64,000 nt of DNA, taken from positions 89,967 through 153,966 of IMG/VR virus record IMGVR_UViG_3300042868_003731. One strand, written 5' to 3'. Source of the stretch: a virus. The position numbers were made by a program, and so were the translations under genes. Below the pieces are notes generated by a model. That model saw only the letters and a list, made by a program, of their open reading frames with translations, did not search any database and had not been told where the DNA came from. The first letter of the stretch is position 1, and each line of letters starts with the position of its first letter. This document shows positions 24,842-35,210 of the stretch, piece after piece.

Positions 24842-26973
24842 TGCCAGTAGAAAAGCTAATATCGTTTCATATAGAACGACAGTTCCCGGCCATCTATCGT
24901 GAAGATGGTCAAGAACTTATTCAATTGGTAAAAGAATACTATAAGTTTTTAGAAACAAACACCGAACAGAGTTTATATAACGGAAGAAGACTCTTTGAGT
25001 ATAAAGATATAGATACTACTCTTGAAAGTATGCTGATATTCTTTAAGAAAAAGTATCTCGCAGATCTTCCGTTCGATGGTGACACCGTAAGAATTGTTGT
25101 AAAGAACATATTAGGTCTGTATCGTAGAAAAGGAACTCAAGGCGGGCTCGAGCTCTTCTTCAATATTTTTTATAACGAAAGCATCAAAGTATACTACCCA
25201 GCCAAAGATATGTTTAGACCTTCCGATTCTGAGTGGAAGAAAGGCACCTATCTTCAGATGATGCCTAACAATGGGCTATTCACTTCAACAAAAACAACTC
25301 AGACATATACATATAAAGACCTAATCGGTAAACAAATCATTGGTGCATCTTCAAGAGTAAAGGCTACAGTTGATAAGATAAACTTCGTCATCGTCGGTAA
25401 TACTATTACTCCAATACTTTTCATTAATGATGAGACTGGAAGTTTTATTGGTAAAGAAAACATAATAAGTGAATTCAGTGGTATACCTATAAGCTTTGGT
25501 GTTATCAATGGATCTCTAACATCAATAGCAGTGGATGATAATTTTGGTGGATCGATAGGAAACGAAATAGGTGACATAGTAACATTTAGAACCGACAATG
25601 GGTTTGGCGCAAAAGGGCTCGTCACCGCAGTTACTGAGAATTTTTCGGGTTTCGTTAGATACGATATTGAGGACGGGGGCTGGGGTTACTCTGTAGATAC
25701 AACAAAGCTTCTTGTTTCTAACCAAACGATATTCCTTGATAACGAGGGCGGAAAGTTTCAACTGCTAGAAGCTTTAGAAGATGATTCTGGAAATAGAGGC
25801 ATCGTGATCGGGCAGAGTAATACTGCAATTGGTTTAAAGATGGATGTTGGAGATGAATTTACGAACACGTCTATCATTACGACAATGGATAGAGACATAA
25901 ATGTTAATATTACAACACTATCGCCATTGACTCCAATACGAATTTTGGAGAAGAATGATAGCTCACCAGGTCCTCTCTATCCAGAAACGTTAGATACTGA
26001 CGACGTTATTCTCGCAGAGATTGATAACGAGGAGAGCGTGTCTCTTATCTTTGATCTAATTGGTGATTACGCAAACGTTGCTCTTAATGCTGCAAACTAC
26101 AACGACCCGCCGGCAGAACAGCCTATGAGTGGTTTTCCTGACACCGATCCAATTACAATCAGTACACCTCTTAACGAGGCGTTCGATTTAACGCCTATCG
26201 ATATAGGAAGAATTGTTAGGTTTGATAATATAAACCCAGGTACTGATTATGAAAACGATGTATTTGCTATAGCATATGATACACGAATATCACTTTTCAA
26301 AAAGAGAAATCAGCTAGTTACTCTTTCTAATATGCCAGCAACGATAAGTGTTGGAAGTTTGGTAACACAGGAAAGTACGAATGGAAAAGTAGTCTCTATA
26401 AATAATAATACTCTTACGATTACGCCATACACTTACGCCGGATTTAATAATACATCAGGTCTTATATTCAAAGGTGTTAACTATGGCATTGTTGGTGTGT
26501 CGACAGACTTTAATTCGCCAATTGCCGGATTTAATGCTACTATAAATGCAGTAACATCTTTCGGAGTAGGAAAGATAACCAACGTATCTGTAATCGATTC
26601 TGGTTACGGTTATACTCATAATACGATTGCCGATATCATAGACGCGGATGGAGAATTGGCATCAAAAGGAACGATCTCAGCTTTAGGCCCAGGATCTACA
26701 GAAGGATATTGGGCTTCATTGGACTCGCATATAAACGGATATGTTTTAGACGGTGCGAGTCTAACATACTATGACTCCGGTAAGAGAGTTCAGGATAGTA
26801 ATTACTATCAAGAATTTTCATATGAGATTCTTTCTACAGTAAATCTTCCGGAATACGAAGAGTCTTTAAGAGAAATCGTGCACGTTGCTGGAACAAAAGT
26901 CTTTGGTAGATTTAACCTAGAAGACGTTATGTCAACACCGATATCTTCTAGAATTATTATTGACGCGGAATAA
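24841..26973 (+). CDS. Baseplate wedge protein, gp7-like
   Basis: 710 residues between gp6 and gp8, the position of gp7 in T4 (1032 aa). The N-terminus 'ISFHIERQFPAIYREDGQELIQLVKEYYKFLET' and 'ILGLYRRKGTQGGLELFFNIFYNESIKVYYP' look like the wedge-binding segment shared by marine T4-like gp7 proteins. The rest consists of beta-rich repeats, for example 'IDSGYGYTHNT'. Assignment rests mainly on synteny. Confidence 0.65.
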   Translation: MPVEKLISFHIERQFPAIYREDGQELIQLVKEYYKFLETNTEQSLYNGRRLFEYKDIDTTLESMLIFFKKKYLADLPFDGDTVRIVVKNILGLYRRKGTQGGLELFFNIFYNESIKVYYPAKDMFRPSDSEWKKGTYLQMMPNNGLFTSTKTTQTYTYKDLIGKQIIGASSRVKATVDKINFVIVGNTITPILFINDETGSFIGKENIISEFSGIPISFGVINGSLTSIAVDDNFGGSIGNEIGDIVTFRTDNGFGAKGLVTAVTENFSGFVRYDIEDGGWGYSVDTTKLLVSNQTIFLDNEGGKFQLLEALEDDSGNRGIVIGQSNTAIGLKMDVGDEFTNTSIITTMDRDINVNITTLSPLTPIRILEKNDSSPGPLYPETLDTDDVILAEIDNEESVSLIFDLIGDYANVALNAANYNDPPAEQPMSGFPDTDPITISTPLNEAFDLTPIDIGRIVRFDNINPGTDYENDVFAIAYDTRISLFKKRNQLVTLSNMPATISVGSLVTQESTNGKVVSINNNTLTITPYTYAGFNNTSGLIFKGVNYGIVGVSTDFNSPIAGFNATINAVTSFGVGKITNVSVIDSGYGYTHNTIADIIDADGELASKGTISALGPGSTEGYWASLDSHINGYVLDGASLTYYDSGKRVQDSNYYQEFSYEILSTVNLPEYEESLREIVHVAGTKVFGRFNLEDVMSTPISSRIIIDAE

Positions 26974-26997
26974 ATAGAGCAAAATAGGTTTAGGAAA

Positions 26998-28650
26998 ATG
27001 TCTGTCATCACAAGTAAATATAGATCTGATACTGCACGACGCTTCGTTGATGATGTAACATTCAACGATTACTATATGTTTGTGTCAAGCACAGCAAACA
27101 CAACCGTGATTAATTCAGAAAAATCAAAAACGGAATTTCTTGAAAAAACTATCTTTGGAAAGAAGATAGGTGCACAAGAAGTTTTCTATATGATTAAGAA
27201 TTATCCTTGGGAAATAGATGCAGTATACGACCAGTACGACGATAATTTAGATATGTCAAACAAGAAGTTCTACACAGTTGTCTATCCAGTGAATAACGAG
27301 GTTGGTGACTATAGAGTCTATAAGTGTCTATTCAATAACGGCGGAGCAAAATCTTTAACACCGCCTAATTACAGTGTATCTCAACAGGATCAGATTTATG
27401 CTTTGGCAGATGGGTATGTTTGGAAGTATCTGTTTAATATTAGTGAGTTAGAATTTGATGATTACAATACTCGCGGATACATACCTATTATGTCGACTGA
27501 GAGTGGTAACACGGCAGTTCAAACAAGTTCTATAAGTCAGATTGTCATAACAAATTCAACAAATAGAGGATATGAAAAGTCTGAAGGATTTGTTTTTCAA
27601 ACAGCAACTGGAACTGGCGAGATAGTTATAACGGCAAGTAGTGGAACTCTTAATGCGATTGAAAACTATTACTCAGGATATACATTCTACGTAACAAGCG
27701 TATTTGGTAATGACTCGAGGTCTTACGTAGTAGATACTTATACTTACGATCCTGCTTCAAAAAGAGCAGTCATTACGTTAACCGAAGCACCGGATTATAC
27801 CGTTCTTACTGACTCCGCTTCTTACAAACTATTACCTCGCATTGAAATAAAGGGCGATGGAACTGGAGCAGTTGGGCTAGCCGATGTGTCGGCAAATGGT
27901 TCTATAATAGGTGTCACAATGCTGTCCAAAGGTTCTGGTTATAAGAATGCAACCGCGTTTGTTCCAGACCCGTTTTCTTTCGACCCAAATTCGCTAAACT
28001 CTCTTAATGAAAGAGCTATACTAAGACCAATTCTTTCTTCGGCTGGTGATCATGCTTCGAACTTAATCGATGAACTTATGTGCAGGCACATTCTTGCGTA
28101 CACGACTCTTACGGAGACAGACAACTTTACAGTTCCAGCTACAAACGACTTCACGAGCATTGGTATTGTTAAGAACCCTGAGTTTAAAAATGCAGGAAAC
28201 AATGACATATTTGATAACCGTATAGAACTAGCTCTTGACAGTCACTCTCTTTCTGTAAATGAAATAGTTACACAGATAGAAACGGATGTTAATAGTTCAT
28301 TCTATAACGAGGTAATATTTAGCGGTAAAGTTCATCAAGTTTCAAATAACTTTGTGTATATATGTGAGTACATGGGGCCGTATCCAAATTCCTCTTCATT
28401 TGCAAACACTGATTTTAGCGACATCTCGCTTAACATAAATCTGCCGATAAGATCTGCAGACAATCAAATACTTAATATAAATACAGATAACGATCCAGAG
28501 TATCCACTAGAATATGACATAGATTACCCAGGGTTTTCAATATCACCATATGTTCAGAGAACTGGAGAAGTTTACTATATGAATAGCTTCTTTCCAATTA
28601 CGAGAACTGAAGAGTCAAGGGAACGATTTAAGATACTTCTTGAATTTTAA
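26998..28650 (+). CDS. 8: Baseplate wedge subunit gp8
   Basis: 550 residues, longer than T4 gp8 (334). Early 'YRVYKCLFNNGG' and 'ALADGYVWKYLFNI' correspond to T4 'YRCLDV' and 'GDGYVWEYLFEI'. The C-terminal 'RTGEVYYMNSFFPITRTEESRERFKILLEF' corresponds to the T4 ending 'SGEMIYMENRPPI...EINILFTF'. The extra length is a central beta-rich insertion (about 190-330). It is part of the baseplate wedge. Confidence 0.8.
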   Translation: MSVITSKYRSDTARRFVDDVTFNDYYMFVSSTANTTVINSEKSKTEFLEKTIFGKKIGAQEVFYMIKNYPWEIDAVYDQYDDNLDMSNKKFYTVVYPVNNEVGDYRVYKCLFNNGGAKSLTPPNYSVSQQDQIYALADGYVWKYLFNISELEFDDYNTRGYIPIMSTESGNTAVQTSSISQIVITNSTNRGYEKSEGFVFQTATGTGEIVITASSGTLNAIENYYSGYTFYVTSVFGNDSRSYVVDTYTYDPASKRAVITLTEAPDYTVLTDSASYKLLPRIEIKGDGTGAVGLADVSANGSIIGVTMLSKGSGYKNATAFVPDPFSFDPNSLNSLNERAILRPILSSAGDHASNLIDELMCRHILAYTTLTETDNFTVPATNDFTSIGIVKNPEFKNAGNNDIFDNRIELALDSHSLSVNEIVTQIETDVNSSFYNEVIFSGKVHQVSNNFVYICEYMGPYPNSSSFANTDFSDISLNINLPIRSADNQILNINTDNDPEYPLEYDIDYPGFSISPYVQRTGEVYYMNSFFPITRTEESRERFKILLEF

Positions 28651-28660
28651 GGAAAAATAA

Positions 28661-31600
28661 ATGCCAATTAATAAAGACCTGAATGTTGCGCCGTACTTTG
28701 ATGATTTTGATATAACGAATCAGTTCCATCGCGTGCTTTTTAAACCGTCTTACGCGGTTCAAGCTAGAGAATTGACTCAGATGCAAACGATTCTTCAGAA
28801 TCAGATCGAGCAGTTTGGTGATAATATATTTAAAGAAGGATCTATCATAAAGGGATGCAACTTTACAGAGTTATCAGACTTAAACTACGTTAAGCTTACG
28901 GATGTTACTGGATTTGACCCAACTCAATATGTTGGATTTACAGATACGGTCACTATAAGCGGTGTTGATTACGTAAGAGATAACACATACGAACTCGAAG
29001 GAGTTGTGACAGGAGTCCGAGCGACCGTCTTAGCTGCGACGCGTGGTTTTGAAACAAGAAACCCAGATCTTAACACGTTCTTTATTAACTACAAAACAAC
29101 ATCTTCTGGAAATAAAGTCTTTCAGGCTGGCGAAAGACTTAGAATATACAAAGTAAGTGTGTACGAACAAGGAACGAGCATCAATAGAGACGAAACAGAA
29201 GTTCTGACTGATAAGACTATCAACGTTACTACGTTCGCTGGGGCAGTTGGCAACTCTTTCGGACTTAAATCTGCGCCAGGTATCATATTCCAAAAGGGTC
29301 ACTTCCTATACGCTGAAGAGCAGCTTGTAATTGTTTCAAAGTATACGAATGTACCGAACAGTGTGTCGATAGGTTACACAGTTCAGGAAAGAGTAATTAA
29401 TGCGTTCCAAGACTCGTCTCTATATGACAATGCAAACGGATCTTTTAACCAAAATGCTCCTGGCGCAGATAGACTAAAACTTATTCCAATACTTACAGCT
29501 CTTCCAACTTCTGAAGCTGATGCTGACACTACATTCTTTACTCTTACACGCTATGTAAACGGTAATGCAGTTCTTCTTAGAGACGTATCACAGTATAACA
29601 TTTTAGGCGAAGAGATGGCTCGTCGCACGTATGAAGAATCTGGTGACTACATTGTCAATGACTTTCAAACTACAGTCGTAAGAAGAGATGGTAATCTAAA
29701 AGCTTCTATCGGAAGTGGAGTCGCGTATGTTAAGGGTCATAGAGTAGAAAATCTTAGAGAGATTTTCCTCGATATAGATGACATATCGGAAGCTTCGGTT
29801 GATGATAGAGCAAATCAGGGCGTATCTTTTAACTATGGCGGGTACCTTGACATACTCGATACTAGCGTAGGAGGCGTAGTCCCATTAGGAACATTTGCAA
29901 CCGTTTCTCTCAGAGACGGTGGAAACTCTGTCCTAGGAACTGCGAGAGTTCGTAACATCACTGATACCAAAATCTTCCTGTTTGATGTTAGATTGTCGGG
30001 TGCTAATCAGATATCGCAAGTGGAAAGAGTTGTTGGAACTTCCGGGTACATACCAGTTGCAAACAATTCTGTTATAAAAGAAACAAGTTCTTCATCAATG
30101 GTATTTGACACGGGAATGCTGAGTCTTAAATCTACTAGCAACCTGTCAATTCCAGTAAGAGCAAGAAAAACTATTACTGGAACTGCTACTACTTTTAACA
30201 TCACGCCTGACGCTGGCGAAGATTTTAATCTAGAGAATGATGATATACTCTTTGTAGATAACACAAGTACTAGAAGAGATGTGACTAGTGCTGTTCTATC
30301 TGGTGCTGACCTCCAAGTCACCCTTGGTTCTACACCATCGACTCCTTCTACGATCTATTACAATAAGAGAATTACTAGTGCAAGCCCGTTTACGAAAGTT
30401 AGCGCTGAACTATATGTTAAGTGCACCTTCGCAAATAACGACATCGTATCATCCACAACTAGATATAATCTAGGTTTTCCAGATGTGTATGAGATCGTCT
30501 CTATTACAGACTCAGAAAGCAAAACTGTTACTTCTAGCTTTAAGCTTAAAACCAACCAAAGAGATAACTTCTACGATCATTCTTATATAGAATATATTCC
30601 TGGAAGACCAGTACCCGCGGCCGGTTTAATGACAGTTCGTTTTAAAGCATTTAAACTAAACGACACAACAGGAAGCTACTTCTTTACTGTAGATAGTTAC
30701 CCTGGTGCTGTCGCCAAGAATAAGATACAGCCGTTCGTTTCATCTTCAGGAAAGGTCTATAATCTCAGAGACTGTCTTGACTTTAGACCATACGTACAAC
30801 CGCTATCGCCGGCCACATATATAAATGCGGCTGTTCTTGGTACAGCGCCAACTGTAAGCAATGGATCAACAGGTGTTAACGTTGCGCCGAGCTTCTCCGG
30901 TTCATATACGATACTTACACCATCTCACGATCAGTTTGGAGAGATAGACTACGAGTTCTACCTAAACAGAACCGATGCGGTAATTCTTGACTCTTATGGC
31001 AGAATATCATTGTTAAGAGGAACGGAAGTAGAGAATTCTATTCCGCCAATCATATCTGGCGATCAGGTTAAGATCGCGGAAATATTCGTACCAGGAGCGC
31101 CAGCACTTACACCAGAAGAAGCTGACGAACAGGATAGACCTCAGTATGCTGTGCAGATCGTTCCTAAAGGTACAAAATCTTATCGTATGAAAGATATCGA
31201 AAACTTAGAAAAGAAGATCGACAGCTTAGAGTATTATGTTCTGCTGAACACCCTAGAAGCCGATACAAAAAATCTAAACATTGTTGATGAAAACGGTCTA
31301 GATCGTTTTAAGAACGGCATCATAGTTGATCCCTTTAACGATCTTAGTATAGCCAACCTAGAGAATGTGGAATTTAATGCTGCGCTGGACTTTACAGAAC
31401 AATCGCTTATGCCATCTGTAAAAACATTCCCGTTAAACCTTAAGTATAAGTCTGCATCTTCTGCGACGCTGTTCCCAACCACGTCAAATGCAAAGGTCGG
31501 AACACTTCAGAGAAACACCGACGTATCCATCATATCGCAACCCTACGCCACAGAATTTAGAAACTGCGTAAGTAACTTCTATTCATATCGTGGCATTGGC

Positions 31601-33940
31601 GAAATAGAACCGGAATACGACGCAGTCTATGATACTGTCACTAACCCAGTTAATATAGGTTTGAATAGAAGACGCTTAACTGTGTCGACTGCCGCTACAC
31701 AAGAGCTTAATCCGTTAACGTCAACCGCTATTCAAGCCAACACAAATAACACGAACCAACGCCGCGTTGGCGATTTTGTTACGAACTTTACATTTAATCC
31801 ATTCATGAGAGGCCGTGACATTAATATATACATGTCTGGTCTTCGCCCTAACACTCGCCACTATTTCTTCTTTGATGAAGAAGATGTGAACCAATTTGTG
31901 TTCCCAGGAAGCAATGTTAACTCCCCGAGTGAAATAAGAAGACGCGGTGTTGCTAACGCGGCGGTCGAAACAGATGCGAACGGCGTCTTGAGGGCGGTGT
32001 TTAGTCTACCATCATCAAGGTTCTATGTTGGAGACAGAAAACTAGAAGTAGTTGACGTTGACACGCACGCTGCGATTGATAGCGCCAGCACATCGTATGG
32101 TTTTGTAACCTATAGAGCATATAACTTCTCTGTAGAAAAAGCATCTTTAACAGTCTCAACTCGCCGTGCAGCTTCTACTGCAACAACAACCACGGATAGA
32201 AATGTTACAAGAAGACCAACTGAAGGTGATCGCGGGCGAGACCCGTCGCCAGATCCAATTGCTCAGACCTTCTTCATAAAATCTGGCATGGGTCTTGGAT
32301 CTGACACTGTATTTGTCTCTAAAATAGATCTGTTCTTCAAGAGAAGAAGTAATATAAACGGCGTAAATGTTGAATTAAGAGAAGTTATAAATGGTTATCC
32401 TTCATATGACGTGATACCGTTCTCTAAAGTACACCTAACTCCATCAGAAGTACTTACTTCAGATGATGCTTCTGTCGAAACAACGGTAACTTTTAATGCC
32501 CCAGTTCGTCTTGATGTTGAAAAAGAATATGCAGTAGTCGTAATACCAGATGCAGCCGATCCTGACTATCTAATCTTTACATCAAAGGTTGGTGGAGTTG
32601 ATCTAACACCAGGCGCGAATCAAGGACTTCCAATCGTCCAAGACTGGGGTGATGGTGTTCTATTCACATCTACAAACAATCGCGCGTGGAAGTCATATCA
32701 AGACGAGGACATTAAGTTTGTACTGTATCGCCATAACTTCAATGCAAGTGCTGGCACTATCACACTTACAAATGATGACCACGAGTTTATCTCAACAGAG
32801 AACAACATCGGAACATTTAAAGTTGGAGAGACCGTATACAAGCTTGAGTCTAAAGACGGGACTACTGGAGCTAACTTAAGCACCGTTTCCGGAAATAATC
32901 AGATCAGCGGAACGAATCTTTCAGCCACATATTCTGCCGGCGACTTTGTTCTGATAAGCAACGGTACTACAAACAGACAGATCTTTAAAGTTGTTAGCGC
33001 AAACTCTACAGTGATAGTTGCGGATAGACCATCATATTTCACGGATAGTACAAGTGGTTTACCGATTACAATGGGTATACTTCGTCACTATGACTTTAGA
33101 TATCCGGATTTTATCATTCTCGAAGAATCTTCTGCAACTTCTACACGAAAGTTTGCTGCCGGTAACACAGTGTACGGATTTGATAGCGCTGCAGCTGCGA
33201 CGATAACCACGGTTGATAACGTTGAGTTCAGCTACATTCAGCCAATGATTCATAGAACGAACGATAGCGTAACCGCAACGACTCTATCTGGAACACTCGT
33301 CGATCCAGCCAACCCGTCAAACACATATAGCTTGCCGATGCAATTCAATGACAAGGCGTTGTTTAGTAAGACCGGCATGGTTGTGTATAGTAAGTCTAAT
33401 GACATCGCAAGAGAAAAGACTCTAGACCTTACGGTGTCTATGTCTAACAACTCGAATGTCACTTCGTCTCCTTTCATTGACATCGAGACTGCGTCCATTC
33501 TTGCTTATCAGTGGAAGATCACCAACGATTCGACAACTACTTCTAAGTACATATCTAAAACCGTAGAATTGGCTGAAAACCTAGATGCAGAAGATTTCCG
33601 TATCTATGTAACAGGATACAGACCACGTGGTACAGATATCGCAGTATACATCAAAGTGCAATCAGCAGATGACCCAACTGTGTTCGAAACGAACGATTGG
33701 ATAGAGTTAGAACTTACTGGTGGAGTTAATCTATATTCATCTGTAAGCAATGTTAATGACTTTAAAGAGTATGTGTATCAAGTATCTAACACCAATAAAA
33801 ACTTAGGTGTGATTACATATACGAATGGTATTGGAACCTTTGAAGGTTATCGCAGATTTGCAATAAAGATAGAGTTACTCTCCGAAGATATCTTTAAAGC
33901 GCCAAGACTTCTAGACTACAGAGGAATATCACTAACATGA
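28661..33940 (+). CDS. Giant DUF4815-type baseplate/fibre structural protein
   Basis: 1759 residues, one of the longest genes here. The N-terminus 'DLNVAPYFDDFDITNQFHRVLFKPSYAVQARELTQMQTILQNQIEQFGDN' is the DUF4815 signature found in marine T4-like and other myoviruses. A helical 'MKDIENLEKKIDSLEYYVLLNTLE' segment sits near residue 850. The C-terminal half has many beta modules, including Ig-like 'NIYMSGLRPNTRHYFFFDEEDVNQF'. It probably links the baseplate periphery to fibres, perhaps in place of T4 gp9-gp12. No enzyme motif seen. Confidence 0.75.
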   Translation: MPINKDLNVAPYFDDFDITNQFHRVLFKPSYAVQARELTQMQTILQNQIEQFGDNIFKEGSIIKGCNFTELSDLNYVKLTDVTGFDPTQYVGFTDTVTISGVDYVRDNTYELEGVVTGVRATVLAATRGFETRNPDLNTFFINYKTTSSGNKVFQAGERLRIYKVSVYEQGTSINRDETEVLTDKTINVTTFAGAVGNSFGLKSAPGIIFQKGHFLYAEEQLVIVSKYTNVPNSVSIGYTVQERVINAFQDSSLYDNANGSFNQNAPGADRLKLIPILTALPTSEADADTTFFTLTRYVNGNAVLLRDVSQYNILGEEMARRTYEESGDYIVNDFQTTVVRRDGNLKASIGSGVAYVKGHRVENLREIFLDIDDISEASVDDRANQGVSFNYGGYLDILDTSVGGVVPLGTFATVSLRDGGNSVLGTARVRNITDTKIFLFDVRLSGANQISQVERVVGTSGYIPVANNSVIKETSSSSMVFDTGMLSLKSTSNLSIPVRARKTITGTATTFNITPDAGEDFNLENDDILFVDNTSTRRDVTSAVLSGADLQVTLGSTPSTPSTIYYNKRITSASPFTKVSAELYVKCTFANNDIVSSTTRYNLGFPDVYEIVSITDSESKTVTSSFKLKTNQRDNFYDHSYIEYIPGRPVPAAGLMTVRFKAFKLNDTTGSYFFTVDSYPGAVAKNKIQPFVSSSGKVYNLRDCLDFRPYVQPLSPATYINAAVLGTAPTVSNGSTGVNVAPSFSGSYTILTPSHDQFGEIDYEFYLNRTDAVILDSYGRISLLRGTEVENSIPPIISGDQVKIAEIFVPGAPALTPEEADEQDRPQYAVQIVPKGTKSYRMKDIENLEKKIDSLEYYVLLNTLEADTKNLNIVDENGLDRFKNGIIVDPFNDLSIANLENVEFNAALDFTEQSLMPSVKTFPLNLKYKSASSATLFPTTSNAKVGTLQRNTDVSIISQPYATEFRNCVSNFYSYRGIGEIEPEYDAVYDTVTNPVNIGLNRRRLTVSTAATQELNPLTSTAIQANTNNTNQRRVGDFVTNFTFNPFMRGRDINIYMSGLRPNTRHYFFFDEEDVNQFVFPGSNVNSPSEIRRRGVANAAVETDANGVLRAVFSLPSSRFYVGDRKLEVVDVDTHAAIDSASTSYGFVTYRAYNFSVEKASLTVSTRRAASTATTTTDRNVTRRPTEGDRGRDPSPDPIAQTFFIKSGMGLGSDTVFVSKIDLFFKRRSNINGVNVELREVINGYPSYDVIPFSKVHLTPSEVLTSDDASVETTVTFNAPVRLDVEKEYAVVVIPDAADPDYLIFTSKVGGVDLTPGANQGLPIVQDWGDGVLFTSTNNRAWKSYQDEDIKFVLYRHNFNASAGTITLTNDDHEFISTENNIGTFKVGETVYKLESKDGTTGANLSTVSGNNQISGTNLSATYSAGDFVLISNGTTNRQIFKVVSANSTVIVADRPSYFTDSTSGLPITMGILRHYDFRYPDFIILEESSATSTRKFAAGNTVYGFDSAAAATITTVDNVEFSYIQPMIHRTNDSVTATTLSGTLVDPANPSNTYSLPMQFNDKALFSKTGMVVYSKSNDIAREKTLDLTVSMSNNSNVTSSPFIDIETASILAYQWKITNDSTTTSKYISKTVELAENLDAEDFRIYVTGYRPRGTDIAVYIKVQSADDPTVFETNDWIELELTGGVNLYSSVSNVNDFKEYVYQVSNTNKNLGVITYTNGIGTFEGYRRFAIKIELLSEDIFKAPRLLDYRGISLT

Positions 33941-34113
33941 TAAGAGACGAAAGATCGAGAGCACTTATCAACGATGACCTGGCTGCTCTAAATAAATACA
34001 AAGTAGACAGGGATCGAGTGAGAAAGATAGAACAAATCTATAAAGAGTTACCAGAGATAAGAAGAGTTCTTTCTTCCTTATGTGAAAGATTAGACAAGAT
34101 AGAGAGCACATAA
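33937..34113 (+). CDS. Small coiled-coil protein
   Basis: 58 residues from an ATG that overlaps the previous stop (ATGA), ending 2 nt before the next gene. Highly charged heptad-like helix ('RDRVRKIEQIYKELPEIRRVLSSLCERLDKIEST'). Its coupling to two structural genes argues that it is real. It could be an assembly factor or small virion protein. Confidence 0.65.
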   Translation: MIRDERSRALINDDLAALNKYKVDRDRVRKIEQIYKELPEIRRVLSSLCERLDKIEST

Positions 34114-34115
34114 AC

Positions 34116-35138
34116 ATGGCAAAAACCGGTATAAGTCAGGTCACTACTTCGGACACGTTTCAACAATGGTTGGATAGGACCAACGACTTAGTAGATATAG
34201 TGAGTTCCGATGCTATGACGGCCTCAGCATTAGGCGATACCACAACTGGTAATTCGACTCTGATTGGATCGTTCACTGCAAATACTGTGATTGCATTTAA
34301 TACTTTGCGCGCTAATACCTTATCTCCTAAAGTAGGATCGTCAGCAATAGAAGTTACGTCACCTGTAACAATTAATACACCAACACAAACGATTCAAACT
34401 CTTATAAGCACGAACGCACCTAGAGTGAATTATTCAAATGCTTCCGTGATATGGCAAGTTGGCTTTGAGTCAAACGCAAACACCAGTTTTATAGTTGACA
34501 CTGGATCGGGAACTAGAAAACTTTCTGTATCTCCATCTGGCGATCTTACTATTGCAGGAAATATGAATGTTGGAAACAATCTTGTTGTTGATAATAACCT
34601 TACTGTAACTGGAACGATAACTGGAAATATTTCTGGTGCAGTGACTGGAAATATAACTGGAAACGCAGCCACAGTCACAAACGGTGTATACACGATTGGC
34701 AACCAATCAATTGCTGGCATTAAGACATTTACTAATAACACACCGAGTACTAGTAGGACGACTGGTTCTGTCGTCATCACGGGCGGTCTAGGTGTAAGCG
34801 GAGCTATTAACGCAGGTGGCGAGATCACGGCTTTTGCTACTTCTGATAGAGAATTGAAAACAAATGTAGAAAATATTACAGACGCTCTATCAAAGATTGA
34901 AAAACTGAATGGTGTTACTTTTAATTGGAATGACTTAGCTAAAGAAGTTGAGAGTAAAGATACTAGTGTTAAAGAAGTTGGTGTCATCGCTCAAGAAGTA
35001 AACCAAGTATTACCGGAAGTCGTAACAACTCGAGAAAACGGATACATGGCTGTTCGTTATGAAAAATTAGTACCGCTATTAATCGAAGCGATTAAAGAAC
35101 TTCACGAAGAAATAAAAACTTTGAAGAATGGTAGTTAA
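34116..35138 (+). CDS. Tail fibre protein with C-terminal peptidase S74 chaperone
   Basis: 340 residues. The N-terminal 'TTSDTFQQWLDRTNDLVDIV' is a typical virion-attachment start in marine T4-like fibre proteins. The middle is beta-rich ('NLTVTGTITGNISGAVTGNITGNA'). The C-terminal ~100 residues are an S74 intramolecular chaperone: 'ATSDRELKTNVENI' with the catalytic Ser and Lys, and 'VGVIAQEVNQVLPEVV'. S74 domains trimerise the fibre and then cut themselves off before the serine. Confidence 0.85.
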   Translation: MAKTGISQVTTSDTFQQWLDRTNDLVDIVSSDAMTASALGDTTTGNSTLIGSFTANTVIAFNTLRANTLSPKVGSSAIEVTSPVTINTPTQTIQTLISTNAPRVNYSNASVIWQVGFESNANTSFIVDTGSGTRKLSVSPSGDLTIAGNMNVGNNLVVDNNLTVTGTITGNISGAVTGNITGNAATVTNGVYTIGNQSIAGIKTFTNNTPSTSRTTGSVVITGGLGVSGAINAGGEITAFATSDRELKTNVENITDALSKIEKLNGVTFNWNDLAKEVESKDTSVKEVGVIAQEVNQVLPEVVTTRENGYMAVRYEKLVPLLIEAIKELHEEIKTLKNGS

Positions 35139-35178
35139 AACTCTTTGTTCTCTAAATATCATGTTGGTATTTCTTCGA

Positions 35179-35186
35179 TATAAATA
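35179..35186 (+). promoter_or_regulatory. T4-type late promoter for fibre module A
   Basis: Exact TATAAATA in the intergenic stretch before 35211, followed by an AAAGGGA ribosome site. Confidence 0.75.
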
Positions 35187-35210
35187 AAAGAAAAAGGGAT
35201 CTCGACAACC

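Noticed and set aside
28476-28483. TATAAATA inside gp8 (and another at 53901-53908 in the sulfotransferase gene)
   Set aside because: Within coding sequence, far from any gene start, in AT-rich DNA; probably chance.
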